64,000 bases of DNA from Halobacillus andaensis. GTDB lineage: Bacteria; Bacillota; Bacilli; Bacillales; Halobacillaceae. A program made the position numbers and the translations under genes. Below the pieces are notes generated by a model. It did not search any database. It had not been told where the DNA came from and worked only from the letters and a program-made list of their open reading frames with translations. This document shows positions 7,785 to 16,285 of the stretch, one piece after another (within the stretch, counting starts at the first letter, position 1; every line of letters begins with the position of its first letter). The DNA is taken from the NCBI RefSeq assembly GCF_014636475.1, contig NZ_BMEL01000004.1, positions 124,001 to 188,000 on the forward strand. The letters are read 5' to 3'.

Positions 7785-8823
7785 CCCGCACTACTTAACC
7801 GAATCGATGAACCTGCCGCCTGTGCAATATGATTTTAGCGTCAACGTTAATCCGCTAGGCCCGCCAGAATGGCTGAAGGAGAAATGGCAGGATTTTTATC
7901 ATCTCGTCATGGAATACCCTGATCCTCACAACAAGCGTCTGATCGAGACGATTGCTGAGACAGAAGGGATATCAGAGGAACAAGTACTTGTTGGAAACGG
8001 AGCTTCCGAGCTTCTGATGCTGCTGGGAGGATATTTTTCTGGCAAAAGAGTGCTCATTGTGGAACCGACGTTTTCAGAATATCGAACGATTGCACAAACG
8101 CACGGCTGTCAGGTCGAGACCGTATTCCTCAAGGAAGAAGAGCGATGGCAATTGCCAGTTGAACGAATAGAGGAAAAAATGGCAGGTGTCGACCTCGTTA
8201 TTTTATGCAATCCCAACAATCCAACAGGCGTTCACTATGATTGGAGTGAAATGGCTCCGTTGCTGGAGACGTGTGAAATGACGGGCACTTATCTAGTAAT
8301 CGATGAGGCGTTTTATGACTTTGTGGAGCAAGAGCCATCATTGATTCAGCATGTAAAGAGCTATTCGAAGCTGATCGTGCTCCGATCCTTAACCAAAATG
8401 TATGCTGTACCAGGGCTGAGAATGGGCTACGCAGCTGCAGACAAACACCTCGTGGAGGAGCTTTCTCACTATCAGCCGACATGGAGTGTAAACGGACTCG
8501 CTCAAGCCGTTGCTGAGCGCTGTGTTCAGGACGATGTTTTTCGCAAAGGGACGCGACGTTACATCCAATCGGAAAAAGATCGGCTTTTTCCAGCGCTGCA
8601 GGACCTGAGCTTTACGGTGACGGATAGTGAAGTGAATTATTACTTACTTGGCGGCTATCCCAATTTGGGTGAAACGTTACTCCCTTTTCTTTTAGAAAAT
8701 CGGATCGCCGCACGACATACGTACAATTTTCCAGGCATCGATGGGGAGTTTATTCGTCTATGTATCCATACAAAAGAGGCGAATGATCGGCTGCTCGAAC
8801 TGCTTGCGAGGTGGGCACTATGA
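7759..8823 (+). CDS. cobD: L-threonine-O-3-phosphate decarboxylase
   Basis: A 354-residue fold-type I PLP enzyme of the histidinol-phosphate aminotransferase family. It starts MKWPAHGANP and shows FSVNVNPLGPP, VILCNPNNPTG, VIDEAFYDF and the PLP lysine in LRSLTKMYAVPGLR. The position between cbiB and cobU identifies it as CobD, which makes aminopropanol phosphate for CbiB, rather than HisC. It starts at TTG 7759 after GGAGGGACC, overlapping cbiB. The nearby ATG at 7764 is out of frame. Confidence 0.88.
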   Translation: MKWPAHGANPHYLTESMNLPPVQYDFSVNVNPLGPPEWLKEKWQDFYHLVMEYPDPHNKRLIETIAETEGISEEQVLVGNGASELLMLLGGYFSGKRVLIVEPTFSEYRTIAQTHGCQVETVFLKEEERWQLPVERIEEKMAGVDLVILCNPNNPTGVHYDWSEMAPLLETCEMTGTYLVIDEAFYDFVEQEPSLIQHVKSYSKLIVLRSLTKMYAVPGLRMGYAAADKHLVEELSHYQPTWSVNGLAQAVAERCVQDDVFRKGTRRYIQSEKDRLFPALQDLSFTVTDSEVNYYLLGGYPNLGETLLPFLLENRIAARHTYNFPGIDGEFIRLCIHTKEANDRLLELLARWAL

Positions 8824-9353
8824 TTACTTTTATTTGCGGAGGTGTAAGAAGCGGGAAAACAGGCTTTACGGAGATGCAGATGCTAAAAAGTAAGTGCGAG
8901 AACCTTCATTATATAGCCACAGGGGTAGCGACGGATGAAGAGATGATAGAGCGTGTGTCTCATCATCAGGAGGACCGCAGAAAAAGTGAGCGCGCCTGGC
9001 TGACGTGGGAACAGCCGACGAAGATTAACGAGCTGACTTTTTCATGGGAAGACGCTGTGTTACTCGACTGCATCACGACGTGGGTGACGAATAAAATGAT
9101 CCAGCATGAAGACTTGGATCCAGATCAGCTGATCGATGGATTGCTGAACCAGGTTGAAGCGTTAATCGCTCAGCCGGGCGAGGTGTACATCATTTCGAAT
9201 GAGGTCAGCCGAGAGCTTCCTTCTCCATTTTCGATGGTGGAAACCTACAAATACATCGTCGGAACGATGAATCAGCATCTTGCTGCACGCAGTGACCAGG
9301 CGGTTGAAATGGTGTTTGGAGAGCCTGTTTTTCATAAGGAGGTGGATGGATGA
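8820..9353 (+). CDS. cobU: Adenosylcobinamide kinase / adenosylcobinamide-phosphate guanylyltransferase
   Basis: A 177-residue CobU/CobP-family protein with the P-loop FICGGVRSGKTGF at its N-terminus, HHQEDR near residue 43, LLDCITTWVTN near residue 80 and the ISNEV motif near residue 124. It activates adenosylcobinamide phosphate with GTP for CobS. The ATG at 8820 is preferred over an in-frame GTG at 8811, because GAGGTGGG precedes it. The C-terminal third lacks the usual GIVP segment after SNEV. A second CobU-like gene at 12113 has that segment instead. Confidence 0.87.
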   Translation: MITFICGGVRSGKTGFTEMQMLKSKCENLHYIATGVATDEEMIERVSHHQEDRRKSERAWLTWEQPTKINELTFSWEDAVLLDCITTWVTNKMIQHEDLDPDQLIDGLLNQVEALIAQPGEVYIISNEVSRELPSPFSMVETYKYIVGTMNQHLAARSDQAVEMVFGEPVFHKEVDG

Positions 9354-10819
9354 AGGGTGTCATGATTCAAGGAACCGCATCAAATGTCGGGAAAAGCTGG
9401 ATCGCCACTGGGTTATGCCGGATGTTTGCCCGAAAAGGCGTAAAGGTGGCTCCGTTTAAATCACAAAACATGTCCAATAACGCGTACGTGACGGTTAAAG
9501 GAGAAGAAATCGGCCGCGCGCAAGGCATTCAGGCAGAAGCTGCCGGGGTGGAGGCGACGGTTGAAATGAATCCGATTTTGTTAAAACCAACGAGTGATCG
9601 ACGGTCAGAGGTGATCTTACGCGGGGTCAGTCAAACCGTATGGTCAGGCTCTGAATATCGGGAAAAAGGATATGAAAAAGGCAAGCGGACCATCAAGGCA
9701 TCGGCTGACAGTTTAAATAAGGAGTACGACATGCTCGTCATTGAAGGAGCCGGAAGCCCGGTGGAAATCAACTTAAACGACCGTGAGCTTGTAAACATGT
9801 CGATTGCTGACTTGCTTGATGTTCCTGTCATTTTAGCAGCTGATATTGACAGAGGCGGTGTATTCGCAAGCATCGTCGGCACGCTGGAACTGCTGGAAGA
9901 ACAGCATCGTAAGCGTGTGAAAGGGGTGATCATTAATAAATTTCGCGGCGAACGAGCGTTGTTTGAAGATGGAGTGAGATGGCTTGAAGAGCGTACCGGG
10001 ATTCCTGTACTTGGCGTCCTGCCTCATTTAGAAAATCACGGCATAGAGGGTGAGGATTCGCTGACTGTTGAGTCTGTTTATGCTAATCAGGAGCAGTCAT
10101 TAGATATTGCTGTCGTGCACTGGCCTTATATAGCGAACGACTCGGACGTAAATCCGTTATCTCATGAACCGGATGTTTCGATCCGCTATGTCCGGTCTTT
10201 TGATGAGTTAGAAGATCCTGATGCATTAATTTTACCGGGAACGAGAAGTACGATAGACGATTATCGTACGTTTGAGAAACTGGGATTAAAAGAAGCCGTC
10301 CGTGAATATGCCGAGGAAGGAACGGTCATTGGCATTTGTGGCGGCTATCAAGTGTTGTGTGAAACGATGTATGAAGATAAGGCCGATCAGGAAGGTACGG
10401 CAGGCATAGGTTTATTTCCATTATCGACGACGTTTTTCCGTGAAAAACAGACGATACGTGTAAAGGGAAGTACACACCCGGCAAGCGGATTTGCAGAAAC
10501 TCCAATGGCTGGTTATGAAATTCATTTAGGGCGTACAATAGGCGTGAATACGACGCCTTTTCTCGAATTGCCAGATGGACCAGAAGGCATCAGCCTCGAT
10601 CACGGCCGGTTAATCGGCACCTATTTACATGACTGTTTTCACAACGACGAGTGGCGGACCGAATGGCTTAACCGCCTGCGAAAAAAAGCAGGCCTGCCTC
10701 AACAGCCGGTGATGCACTTCTCCGATCGTCAAAAGCGATACGACAGGCTGGCCGATCATTTAGAAAAATACTTGGACCACGAGGCGATCCGTGAAATTGT
10801 TGAAGGAAGCCGCTCATGA
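9350..10819 (+). CDS. cobQ: Cobyric acid synthase
   Basis: A 489-residue protein (CobQ/CbiP). The N-terminal ATP-binding part starts IQGTASNVGKSWIATGLCR and continues with SQNMSNNAYVT and ADIDRGGVFASIVGT. The C-terminal class I glutamine amidotransferase has its nucleophile Cys in GICGGYQVL (about residue 334) and catalytic His in TYLHDCFHND. It amidates four side chains of cobyrinic acid a,c-diamide. No ring-synthesis genes are in the operon, so here it probably finishes imported partly amidated corrinoids or belongs to a route encoded elsewhere. It overlaps cobU and cobS by 4 bp each. Confidence 0.92.
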   Translation: MKGVMIQGTASNVGKSWIATGLCRMFARKGVKVAPFKSQNMSNNAYVTVKGEEIGRAQGIQAEAAGVEATVEMNPILLKPTSDRRSEVILRGVSQTVWSGSEYREKGYEKGKRTIKASADSLNKEYDMLVIEGAGSPVEINLNDRELVNMSIADLLDVPVILAADIDRGGVFASIVGTLELLEEQHRKRVKGVIINKFRGERALFEDGVRWLEERTGIPVLGVLPHLENHGIEGEDSLTVESVYANQEQSLDIAVVHWPYIANDSDVNPLSHEPDVSIRYVRSFDELEDPDALILPGTRSTIDDYRTFEKLGLKEAVREYAEEGTVIGICGGYQVLCETMYEDKADQEGTAGIGLFPLSTTFFREKQTIRVKGSTHPASGFAETPMAGYEIHLGRTIGVNTTPFLELPDGPEGISLDHGRLIGTYLHDCFHNDEWRTEWLNRLRKKAGLPQQPVMHFSDRQKRYDRLADHLEKYLDHEAIREIVEGSRS

Positions 10820-11583
10820 AGAACTTCTTTTTTGGCGGATTGTTCGCGCTGCAATTTTTTTCGATCATCCCTGTTCATCAAGAGATTGAGCCGGGACCCT
10901 CCCGCGTTCGCTGGTCCTTGCGCTGGCTTCCGTTGGTAGGGTTAGGGTTTGGTGCAATGAATGCCGTCCTGTTTTTATTGCTGAATACGTACACAGAAAT
11001 AAGTTTACTCAGTCTCGTTTTGCTGGCGATCATTATTCCAATCGTGTTAAGCGGCGGCCTTCACTTAGATGGACTTATGGATACAGGGGATGCTTATTTT
11101 TCTTATCAAGACCCGGAGAAACGATTGGACGTTATGAAAGATCCGCGTACTGGGGCGTTTGGTGTGATGGTCTTACTTATCGTTCTCGCTCTGCGCTTCA
11201 TCTTTATATATGAAGCATTGCTTGTAGACGAAGCGGCCGTTTGGTTTTTACTCATCGTTCCGTGTTTCGCACGAATGGCAATGGTCGGATTGCTCGGCCA
11301 CGCGCCCTCTGCAAAAACGAGCGGACTAAGCTCTTTTTTTCAAAAATCGTATGATCCAAGTGTGACGTGGTGGCTGCTTGGTACAAGTTTCTTTCTTATA
11401 ATAGGATGTTTTTTCATTTCGATCGGTGTGTCCATTGCCATGGGCTTAGCTGTATTTGCGGGGGTCTGGATCATAAAGAGCTGGGCTGTTAAAGCCTTTC
11501 GCGGAATTACAGGTGATGTTTGCGGCGCGATGCTGGAAGGGATGGTGACATTTTTATGGTTGATCATTTGGATCTTTATTTAA
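10816..11583 (+). CDS. cobS: Cobalamin synthase (adenosylcobinamide-GDP ribazoletransferase)
   Basis: A 255-residue polytopic membrane protein with the CobS signature GGLHLDGLMDTGDAYFS (residues 75-91) and MKDPRTGAFGVM just after. It joins adenosylcobinamide-GDP to alpha-ribazole (phosphate) at the membrane, the last assembly step. A late RGITGDVCGAMLE motif fits the family. Its end overlaps the start of cobC by 28 bp. Confidence 0.92.
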   Translation: MKNFFFGGLFALQFFSIIPVHQEIEPGPSRVRWSLRWLPLVGLGFGAMNAVLFLLLNTYTEISLLSLVLLAIIIPIVLSGGLHLDGLMDTGDAYFSYQDPEKRLDVMKDPRTGAFGVMVLLIVLALRFIFIYEALLVDEAAVWFLLIVPCFARMAMVGLLGHAPSAKTSGLSSFFQKSYDPSVTWWLLGTSFFLIIGCFFISIGVSIAMGLAVFAGVWIIKSWAVKAFRGITGDVCGAMLEGMVTFLWLIIWIFI

Positions 11584-12152
11584 TTCGTCATGGAGAAACG
11601 GTGTCAAATCGGCAAAAACGCTACATTGGCTGGCGCGAGGAGCCTCTTACGGAAGAAGGCGTGGATCAAATTAAACAGTTGAGAAAGAAGCTGCCCCTTA
11701 TGGAGTTCGTTTACGCAAGTGATTTATCACGCTGCCGAGAAACTGCGGGTATTTTGTCGCTGGTATTTCGAGAAGAAAAAGCATTACGGGAATATGATTT
11801 TGGAGATTTTGACGGCAAGAGTTACGAGGAATTAAAGGACGAGGAAGGGTACAGACGCTGGCTTGATGATATGGAGAATGAATCGCCTATAAATGGGGAG
11901 AGTTTTTCTCAATTTAAAGGTCGTGTGCTTCAGTTTATGGCTGCCCTCCTTGAAACATGTGAAGACGCTGCATCGCCAATAGCTCTCGTTACTCACGGAG
12001 GCGTCATTCGTACGTTACTGCAGCATTTTTCAAAGCAGACGAATTCCATGTGGGAGTGGAGCATGGATCCAGGTGAGGCCTACCACATCCAGTTGCTAAA
12101 GGAGGGAGACGAGTGGATTTTATTACAGGCGGAGCGCATAACGGCAAATTAG
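11556..12152 (+). CDS. cobC: Alpha-ribazole phosphatase-type histidine phosphatase
   Basis: A 198-residue histidine phosphatase. The catalytic motif LIRHGETVSNRQ comes right after the start, and the second catalytic His is in VTHGGVIRTLL near residue 150. In this operon it most likely removes the 5'-phosphate from alpha-ribazole phosphate or adenosylcobalamin phosphate. The ATG at 11556 places the RHG motif near the N-terminus as in the family. An in-frame upstream start at 11520 would add 12 non-conserved residues encoded within cobS. Other phosphoglycerate-mutase-like roles cannot be excluded by sequence alone. Confidence 0.83.
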   Translation: MVDHLDLYLIRHGETVSNRQKRYIGWREEPLTEEGVDQIKQLRKKLPLMEFVYASDLSRCRETAGILSLVFREEKALREYDFGDFDGKSYEELKDEEGYRRWLDDMENESPINGESFSQFKGRVLQFMAALLETCEDAASPIALVTHGGVIRTLLQHFSKQTNSMWEWSMDPGEAYHIQLLKEGDEWILLQAERITAN

Positions 12153-12493
12153 CCTGGGCTCTGCAGCACTACGAAGGGGAAGCGGCTGTTATACGGCAGA
12201 GGAATGCATTTGATAAGGGAGCCGCTTCTTTAGTGATCGTTGACCAAGTAGAAACGATGATTGGAGAGCGTAACGACGCTCAAAAATTTTTTCAAAAGTT
12301 AATGGATTGGGAACGTGACAATGACGTTCGTCAGCTCGTTTTCATTGGAACGGACATTACCAGCGGCATCGTACCTATGGAAGCAAAAGACCGTAAGTGG
12401 CGGGATGACGTCGGCTTTCAATACCAGCAGTTCATGAAGGATGCTGAGGCCGTCTATCGCATTTGGTTTGGCATTCCACAACAAATAAAATAG
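12113..12493 (+). CDS. Short CobU-like protein, second copy in the operon
   Basis: A 126-residue protein starting at GTG 12113 after GGAGGGA, overlapping cobC by 40 bp. The N-terminus FITGGAHNGKLAWAL resembles the CobU P-loop, but the Ser/Thr after GK is Leu. The C-terminus (GTDITSGIVPMEAKDRKWRDDVG, then about 25 residues ending GIPQQIK) strongly resembles the CobU end, with the GIVP and R..RD segments the first cobU lacks. About 50-60 residues of the usual middle, including the HxxR region, are missing. It may be a degenerate paralogue or a partner subunit of the 8820 protein. I infer family membership from these motifs only. Confidence 0.6.
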   Translation: MDFITGGAHNGKLAWALQHYEGEAAVIRQRNAFDKGAASLVIVDQVETMIGERNDAQKFFQKLMDWERDNDVRQLVFIGTDITSGIVPMEAKDRKWRDDVGFQYQQFMKDAEAVYRIWFGIPQQIK

Positions 12494-12505
12494 GAGGTTT
12501 TTAAC

Positions 12506-13087
12506 ATGAGGTTATATACGAGAACGGGAGATAAAGGACAGACAAGCGTGATTGGTGGAAGAGTGGAGAAGGATGAAGTGCGCGTGGAAGCTTATGGAAC
12601 CGTCGATGAAGTGAACAGCTTTGTCGGGAAAGCACGTACGGAATTGGAAGGTGCAAAATTTACTGAAATTCAAGAAGAGCTGGAGCGGATTCAGCATGAG
12701 CTGTTTGACTGCGGCAGTGACCTTGCGAATAAAAAATCGAACCGTCCGTACAAGCTTCAGCAGGAAAGTATTGATTGGCTGGAGCAGCGCATGGACGAAT
12801 ACATTCAAAAATCGCCTGAACTTGAGCGCTTCATTTTACCAGGAGGATCAGCAGCTTCCGCGACATTGCACATCGCTCGAACGATCACCCGCCGGGCAGA
12901 GCGTCTCGTCGTTACCTTGCAAAAACAAGAAGAGATCCATCCTGTTTGTTTAATATACTTAAATCGTTTGTCAGACTATTTCTTCGGACTGGCCCGCTAC
13001 GTCAATATGCTGAGCGAAATGAAAGACGTCGAGTATATTCGCAGCGCAAAAGTTTTTCGTTCAGGGAAACGAAAGGAAAACGAATAA
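12506..13087 (+). CDS. Cob(I)alamin adenosyltransferase, PduO type
   Basis: A 193-residue PduO/YvqK-type ATP:cob(I)alamin adenosyltransferase. It has YTRTGDKGQTSVIGG at the N-terminus, AYGTVDEVNSFVG, and the helix FILPGGSAASATLHIARTITRRAER, which carries the conserved Arg residues and part of the ATP site. It forms the Co-C bond to make adenosylcorrinoid, the substrate form for the rest of this pathway. The start follows AGGAGGTTTTTAAC. The following gene starts directly after its stop. Confidence 0.93.
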   Translation: MRLYTRTGDKGQTSVIGGRVEKDEVRVEAYGTVDEVNSFVGKARTELEGAKFTEIQEELERIQHELFDCGSDLANKKSNRPYKLQQESIDWLEQRMDEYIQKSPELERFILPGGSAASATLHIARTITRRAERLVVTLQKQEEIHPVCLIYLNRLSDYFFGLARYVNMLSEMKDVEYIRSAKVFRSGKRKENE

Positions 13088-13813
13088 ATGGCCGTCCCAT
13101 TATTCATACCAGATCAACATGATCGAGAGCTTGTTATAGCCACAGATAATGCAGGTGCGATTGGAAGAAAGTGTGACGATCAGGTGCAGGTTCCCTATTC
13201 AATCGTAGCTGAAGCGTTGTTTCGCGTGGCTATTATGGACACATTAGCGGTGGGTGCTGCTCCTTTTGCAGTGAATGTAATGAACTTTGCCGGAGACGAC
13301 GTGTGGCCGGAACTTGAAGAGTCGATTACCGAACAATGCAGAAGCTTAGATTTTGAACTGCCGATTACAGGAAGTACTGAATCCAACTTTTCGATGAATC
13401 AATCAGCGGTTGGATTAAGTGTAATAGGGACGGTCTCTTCACAGGATAAAAAGGTAGGCTGTTCTTTCGAAGGGTGTGGAGTCGCTTTGATTGGCGAGCC
13501 GCTTGTTGGGGAAGAGGTTATTCATTCAGCAGAAAAAGTCGCCCCATTAGACTTATTTGTAAGTTTGACACAACAGGACTGGGTGCATGAAATTTTGCCA
13601 GTTGGCTCTAAAGGGATTGATGGCAGTTTAAAAGAGCTGGAGAAAAGAAATGCGTGGAAGCCTCACGAGTGGACCGTTCCTTTTGATCGAAATAAGTCAG
13701 GTGGACCATCCACCAGCTTCCTCATCACTTATGACTTAGAACGAGACCTTAATTTACTGAAGCTAGCCGGCGGATATGTAACAGTATTAGGGTACCAGGT
13801 ACGCGAACGTTAA
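13088..13813 (+). CDS. PurM/AIR-synthase-like ATP-binding protein, candidate alpha-ribazole kinase (CblS-like)
   Basis: A 241-residue protein whose N-terminal half shows an AIRS/PurM-type layout: ATDNAGAIGRK near residue 18, then VAEALFRVAIMDTLAVGAAPFAVNVMNF, then ITGSTESNF. PurM-superfamily kinases of this kind occur in B12 operons of Firmicutes, where CblS phosphorylates alpha-ribazole so that it can be used by CobS. The position as the last gene of this salvage operon fits that role, but no cblT-like transporter is visible here. The final residues (GYQVRER) are encoded by a copy of the GTACCAGGTAC repeat, so the natural C-terminus may have been altered. Confidence 0.55.
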   Translation: MAVPLFIPDQHDRELVIATDNAGAIGRKCDDQVQVPYSIVAEALFRVAIMDTLAVGAAPFAVNVMNFAGDDVWPELEESITEQCRSLDFELPITGSTESNFSMNQSAVGLSVIGTVSSQDKKVGCSFEGCGVALIGEPLVGEEVIHSAEKVAPLDLFVSLTQQDWVHEILPVGSKGIDGSLKELEKRNAWKPHEWTVPFDRNKSGGPSTSFLITYDLERDLNLLKLAGGYVTVLGYQVRER

Positions 13814-13859
13814 ACGCGTGTACCTGGTACACAAGAGTGAAAATCCTGTACCTGGTACC
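13791..13859. repeat. GTACCWGGTAC array locus B (3 copies, 28-bp period)
   Basis: Copies begin at 13792, 13820 and 13848, exactly 28 bp apart. The first lies inside the last codons of the PurM-like gene. Central base order is A, T, T. The 17-bp spacers differ in sequence. Confidence 0.92.
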
Positions 13860-13875
13860 GAAAGAAGGTGGAAAA

Positions 13876-15000
13876 ATGAAAAATGGCATTGAAAAAAGGG
13901 TTCTTGAGACTTTCCGCTATCTTCATGAGAACCCGGAAATCAGCTGGGAAGAGTATAAAACAACGAACTATATCGAGGAATTGTTAGTGAAAAGCGGGTG
14001 TACGGTCACCACATTTGACGATTGTACCGGCGTGATCGGGGAATATGGCAATTTTGAAAGTGACCATCCTGTCATCGGTGTGCGTGCAGATATGGATGCT
14101 TTGTGGCAGGAAATAAATGGAGATTTTCAAGCGAACCATTCTTGCGGACACGATGCTCACATGTCGATGGTGTTAGGTCTGTTGTGGAAGCTTGAACAAA
14201 CCCCTGCCATCAAGGAAAAAGTGGCGATTAAGTTTATTTTTCAACCTGCAGAAGAAGTATGTTCTGGAGCATTAAAAATGGTCGAGAAGGGAGTTGTCGA
14301 TGACCTCGACTATCTATTTGGCATTCATCTAAGACCGGCGCAGGAGGTTCCCATGGGGAAGGCTTCCCCTGCGATAGTACATGGAGCCGTTAAAATGTAT
14401 AAGGTTGAGATTAAAGGCGAGGACGCTCATGGAGCAAGACCTCACCTCAATCACAATGCGATCGAGATCGGGGCACAAATTGTTAACCACCTGAGCAAGA
14501 TCCATTTAGATCCTAATGTTCCTCACTCGGTAAAAATGACGAATTTTCATGCAGGCGGCAAGAGCTCGAACATTATTCCTGGCAACGCCTCATTTTCTAT
14601 AGACCTTCGCGCGCAGAACAATAAACTGATGGATGAAATGGAAGGGAAAGTCCGCAGCCTATTTGAAGCGTTGGAAAATTTATATAATATCGATATAAGA
14701 ATAAATGATATAAATGGAGCTGCAGCTGCCAAAACAAATGAAGAAGCGACCGATCATATGAGAGAAGCAATCAAGCACACGCTTGGTGAGGACCGCTTAC
14801 ATCCGCCAATCGTCACACCGGGAGGAGACGATTTTCATTATTACACTAGGAAAAGACCTTCTTTAAAAGCGACAATGCTCGGGCTTGGCTGTGATTTAAA
14901 GCCAGGTCTGCATCATCCCCATATGACATTTAATGAATCAGCATTAATGAATGGAGTAGCGATCCTGTATCGTACAGTTGTTCATATTTTTAAGTTATAG
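13876..15000 (+). CDS. M20D family amidohydrolase / aminoacylase-like peptidase
   Basis: A 374-residue metal-dependent hydrolase. Metal-site motifs are in order: GVRADMDALW (about residue 72), HSCGHDAHMSMVLG (about 92), QPAEEVCSGA (about 127), and a dimerisation domain starting around KMYKVEIKGEDAHGARPH. Relatives release amino acids from N-acyl or auxin-type conjugates. The substrate here is unknown. ATG 13876 with GAAGGTGG upstream is used; an in-frame start at 13837 would translate the repeat array. It follows the B12 operon but is separated by the array, so co-transcription is unclear. Confidence 0.85.
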   Translation: MKNGIEKRVLETFRYLHENPEISWEEYKTTNYIEELLVKSGCTVTTFDDCTGVIGEYGNFESDHPVIGVRADMDALWQEINGDFQANHSCGHDAHMSMVLGLLWKLEQTPAIKEKVAIKFIFQPAEEVCSGALKMVEKGVVDDLDYLFGIHLRPAQEVPMGKASPAIVHGAVKMYKVEIKGEDAHGARPHLNHNAIEIGAQIVNHLSKIHLDPNVPHSVKMTNFHAGGKSSNIIPGNASFSIDLRAQNNKLMDEMEGKVRSLFEALENLYNIDIRINDINGAAAAKTNEEATDHMREAIKHTLGEDRLHPPIVTPGGDDFHYYTRKRPSLKATMLGLGCDLKPGLHHPHMTFNESALMNGVAILYRTVVHIFKL

Positions 15001-15183
15001 TGAGTGGCAGGTTTACTGTTTCATAAAGATAAAAGTTTTCTTGTATAACAATTATGTCAAAAGTTTTACAATTATATTTCAAAAGGTGAAAAATATGATA
15101 AAATATAGGTAATTGTTAACCGTTCCTATTGTTTTTTGCTTAGATGAGAAAAAATATAATTGGATGAGGGGGCGTATGACATA
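15001..15183 (+). other. AT-rich intergenic leader of the 51-residue gene
   Basis: This 183-bp stretch has no gene. It is AT-rich, and ATGATAAAATATAGG (from 15095) contains candidate -10 hexamers, but no convincing -35 sits at the right distance. GAGGGGG at 15166-15172 is the ribosome-binding site of the small gene. No terminator for the amidohydrolase is obvious. Confidence 0.4.
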
Positions 15184-15339
15184 ATGGAAAACTTACTTCT
15201 TATGGAGCAGCGTCAATTGGGAAATACAGAGGACATTATGGAAGGGGAAATTTGTGAGAATTGTCACCAGCCATTTTCTGATTCACCGCCTATGTACCCA
15301 CGAACTTGTGAAGATTGTCAAAATGATCAACTTACATAG
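15184..15339 (+). CDS. Small protein with two CxxC motifs (51 aa)
   Basis: An ATG at 15184, 11 bp after GAGGGGG, opens a 51-codon frame. The second half carries CENC and CEDC about 18 residues apart, a four-cysteine pattern fit for binding zinc, as in the small YhfH-type proteins of bacilli. The N-terminal half is acidic and Leu/Gln-rich. A strong terminator follows 26 bp after the stop, so this is a compact single-gene unit. An alternative start is Met7. Function unknown. Confidence 0.65.
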   Translation: MENLLLMEQRQLGNTEDIMEGEICENCHQPFSDSPPMYPRTCEDCQNDQLT

Positions 15340-15365
15340 AGAAGCTTATAGTTTAGATGACTCTG

Positions 15366-15392
15366 CCTGCCTGTTTATAGGGCAGGTTTTTT
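15366..15392 (+). terminator. Rho-independent terminator
   Basis: CCTGCC (15366-15371) pairs with GGCAGG (15381-15386), followed directly by six T. It ends the small double-CxxC gene. Confidence 0.85.
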
Positions 15393-15540
15393 AATGGGGA
15401 AAAAGTTTACCATTTCTGCACATTAGGTAATGATCTACAAAAAATAGATGGTAAATTTTGTTCAACTTTGTATAATTTTATGTTCATTTCTCTCTTTCTA
15501 TGATATTTTGATCGCATCTACTAGAAGGGAGAGGATGTAT

Positions 15541-16098
15541 TTGAAAAAGAATTGTCGTCTTTTAATTGTACTGAGCATGATTCTTATGGCTTTTTCACCT
15601 GGAATGGAAAGGGTTCAAGCCGCTGAAAATTCTCCATCTATTGATCCATTAAGTGAACAAAAACAACAAGAAGTAAAACAATTAGAAAATGAACTCCATG
15701 AGAGCATGATTTTAGAGTTTGATATTGTGACGGGATTAGATGAACGGTTATCGAGCAAACCCACCTACGACGAGCAAACGATCCATCAACCCTATGAGCC
15801 TGAAACGAAAGAAGCCCCTCACGCAGCCAAGCAAATGATTCAAAAGTTACAAAACACAGGTGAATATGCCTGGAATCTTTCCATTGAAGAATATACGAGC
15901 AAGCTGCCGATTACAGCCGATGCTAAACGTACGTTCGAAGAGTACTTAGGCTATCAATATGTAATGGAAACGTTAACTATTGCTGCTGCCTCTCACAGTG
16001 ACATCACCGATGCCCTGTCGAGTCAGATGCAACATGCAGGAATGCCAAGCTGGTTATCAGGAGTAGCGGCTAGAACACTAGTATTCTTACTTCTTTAA
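15541..16098 (+). CDS. Orphan exported protein of unknown function
   Basis: The frame gives about 185 residues from TTG 15541, six bases after GGGAGAGG. The ATG at 15535 directly abuts that site, and a start at 15448 would precede it. The product begins with a lysine-rich N-terminus and a hydrophobic stretch ending in VQAAEN, a likely signal peptide. A hydrophilic, Glu/Gln-rich part follows, and the protein ends in hydrophobic GVAARTLVFLLL. I recognise no domain. The hydrophobic end could be a tail anchor or a sign of truncation. It is flanked by terminators on both sides, so it is probably transcribed alone. Confidence 0.6.
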   Translation: MKKNCRLLIVLSMILMAFSPGMERVQAAENSPSIDPLSEQKQQEVKQLENELHESMILEFDIVTGLDERLSSKPTYDEQTIHQPYEPETKEAPHAAKQMIQKLQNTGEYAWNLSIEEYTSKLPITADAKRTFEEYLGYQYVMETLTIAAASHSDITDALSSQMQHAGMPSWLSGVAARTLVFLLL

Positions 16099-16232
16099 AC
16101 AATGAGAGCGCAGAGAAATACAGCTGATCACAAGAAGAATTAAGAGCCCTTTTCATAGGAAGGCTGCTATTCCTATGCAGTCAAGAATCGCAGGAATCAA
16201 CACCCTGAGCAAACAACGATTTAACATACAAC

Positions 16233-16280
16233 AAGTCCTGCAGCTTGGCATCATTATGGGCAGGACTTTTTTTCTTTTTT
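16233..16280 (+). terminator. Rho-independent terminator
   Basis: AAGTCCTGC (16233-16241) pairs with GCAGGACTT (16260-16268), with an 18-nt loop, followed by TTTTTTCTTTTTT. Confidence 0.8.
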
Positions 16281-16285
16281 CTCTC

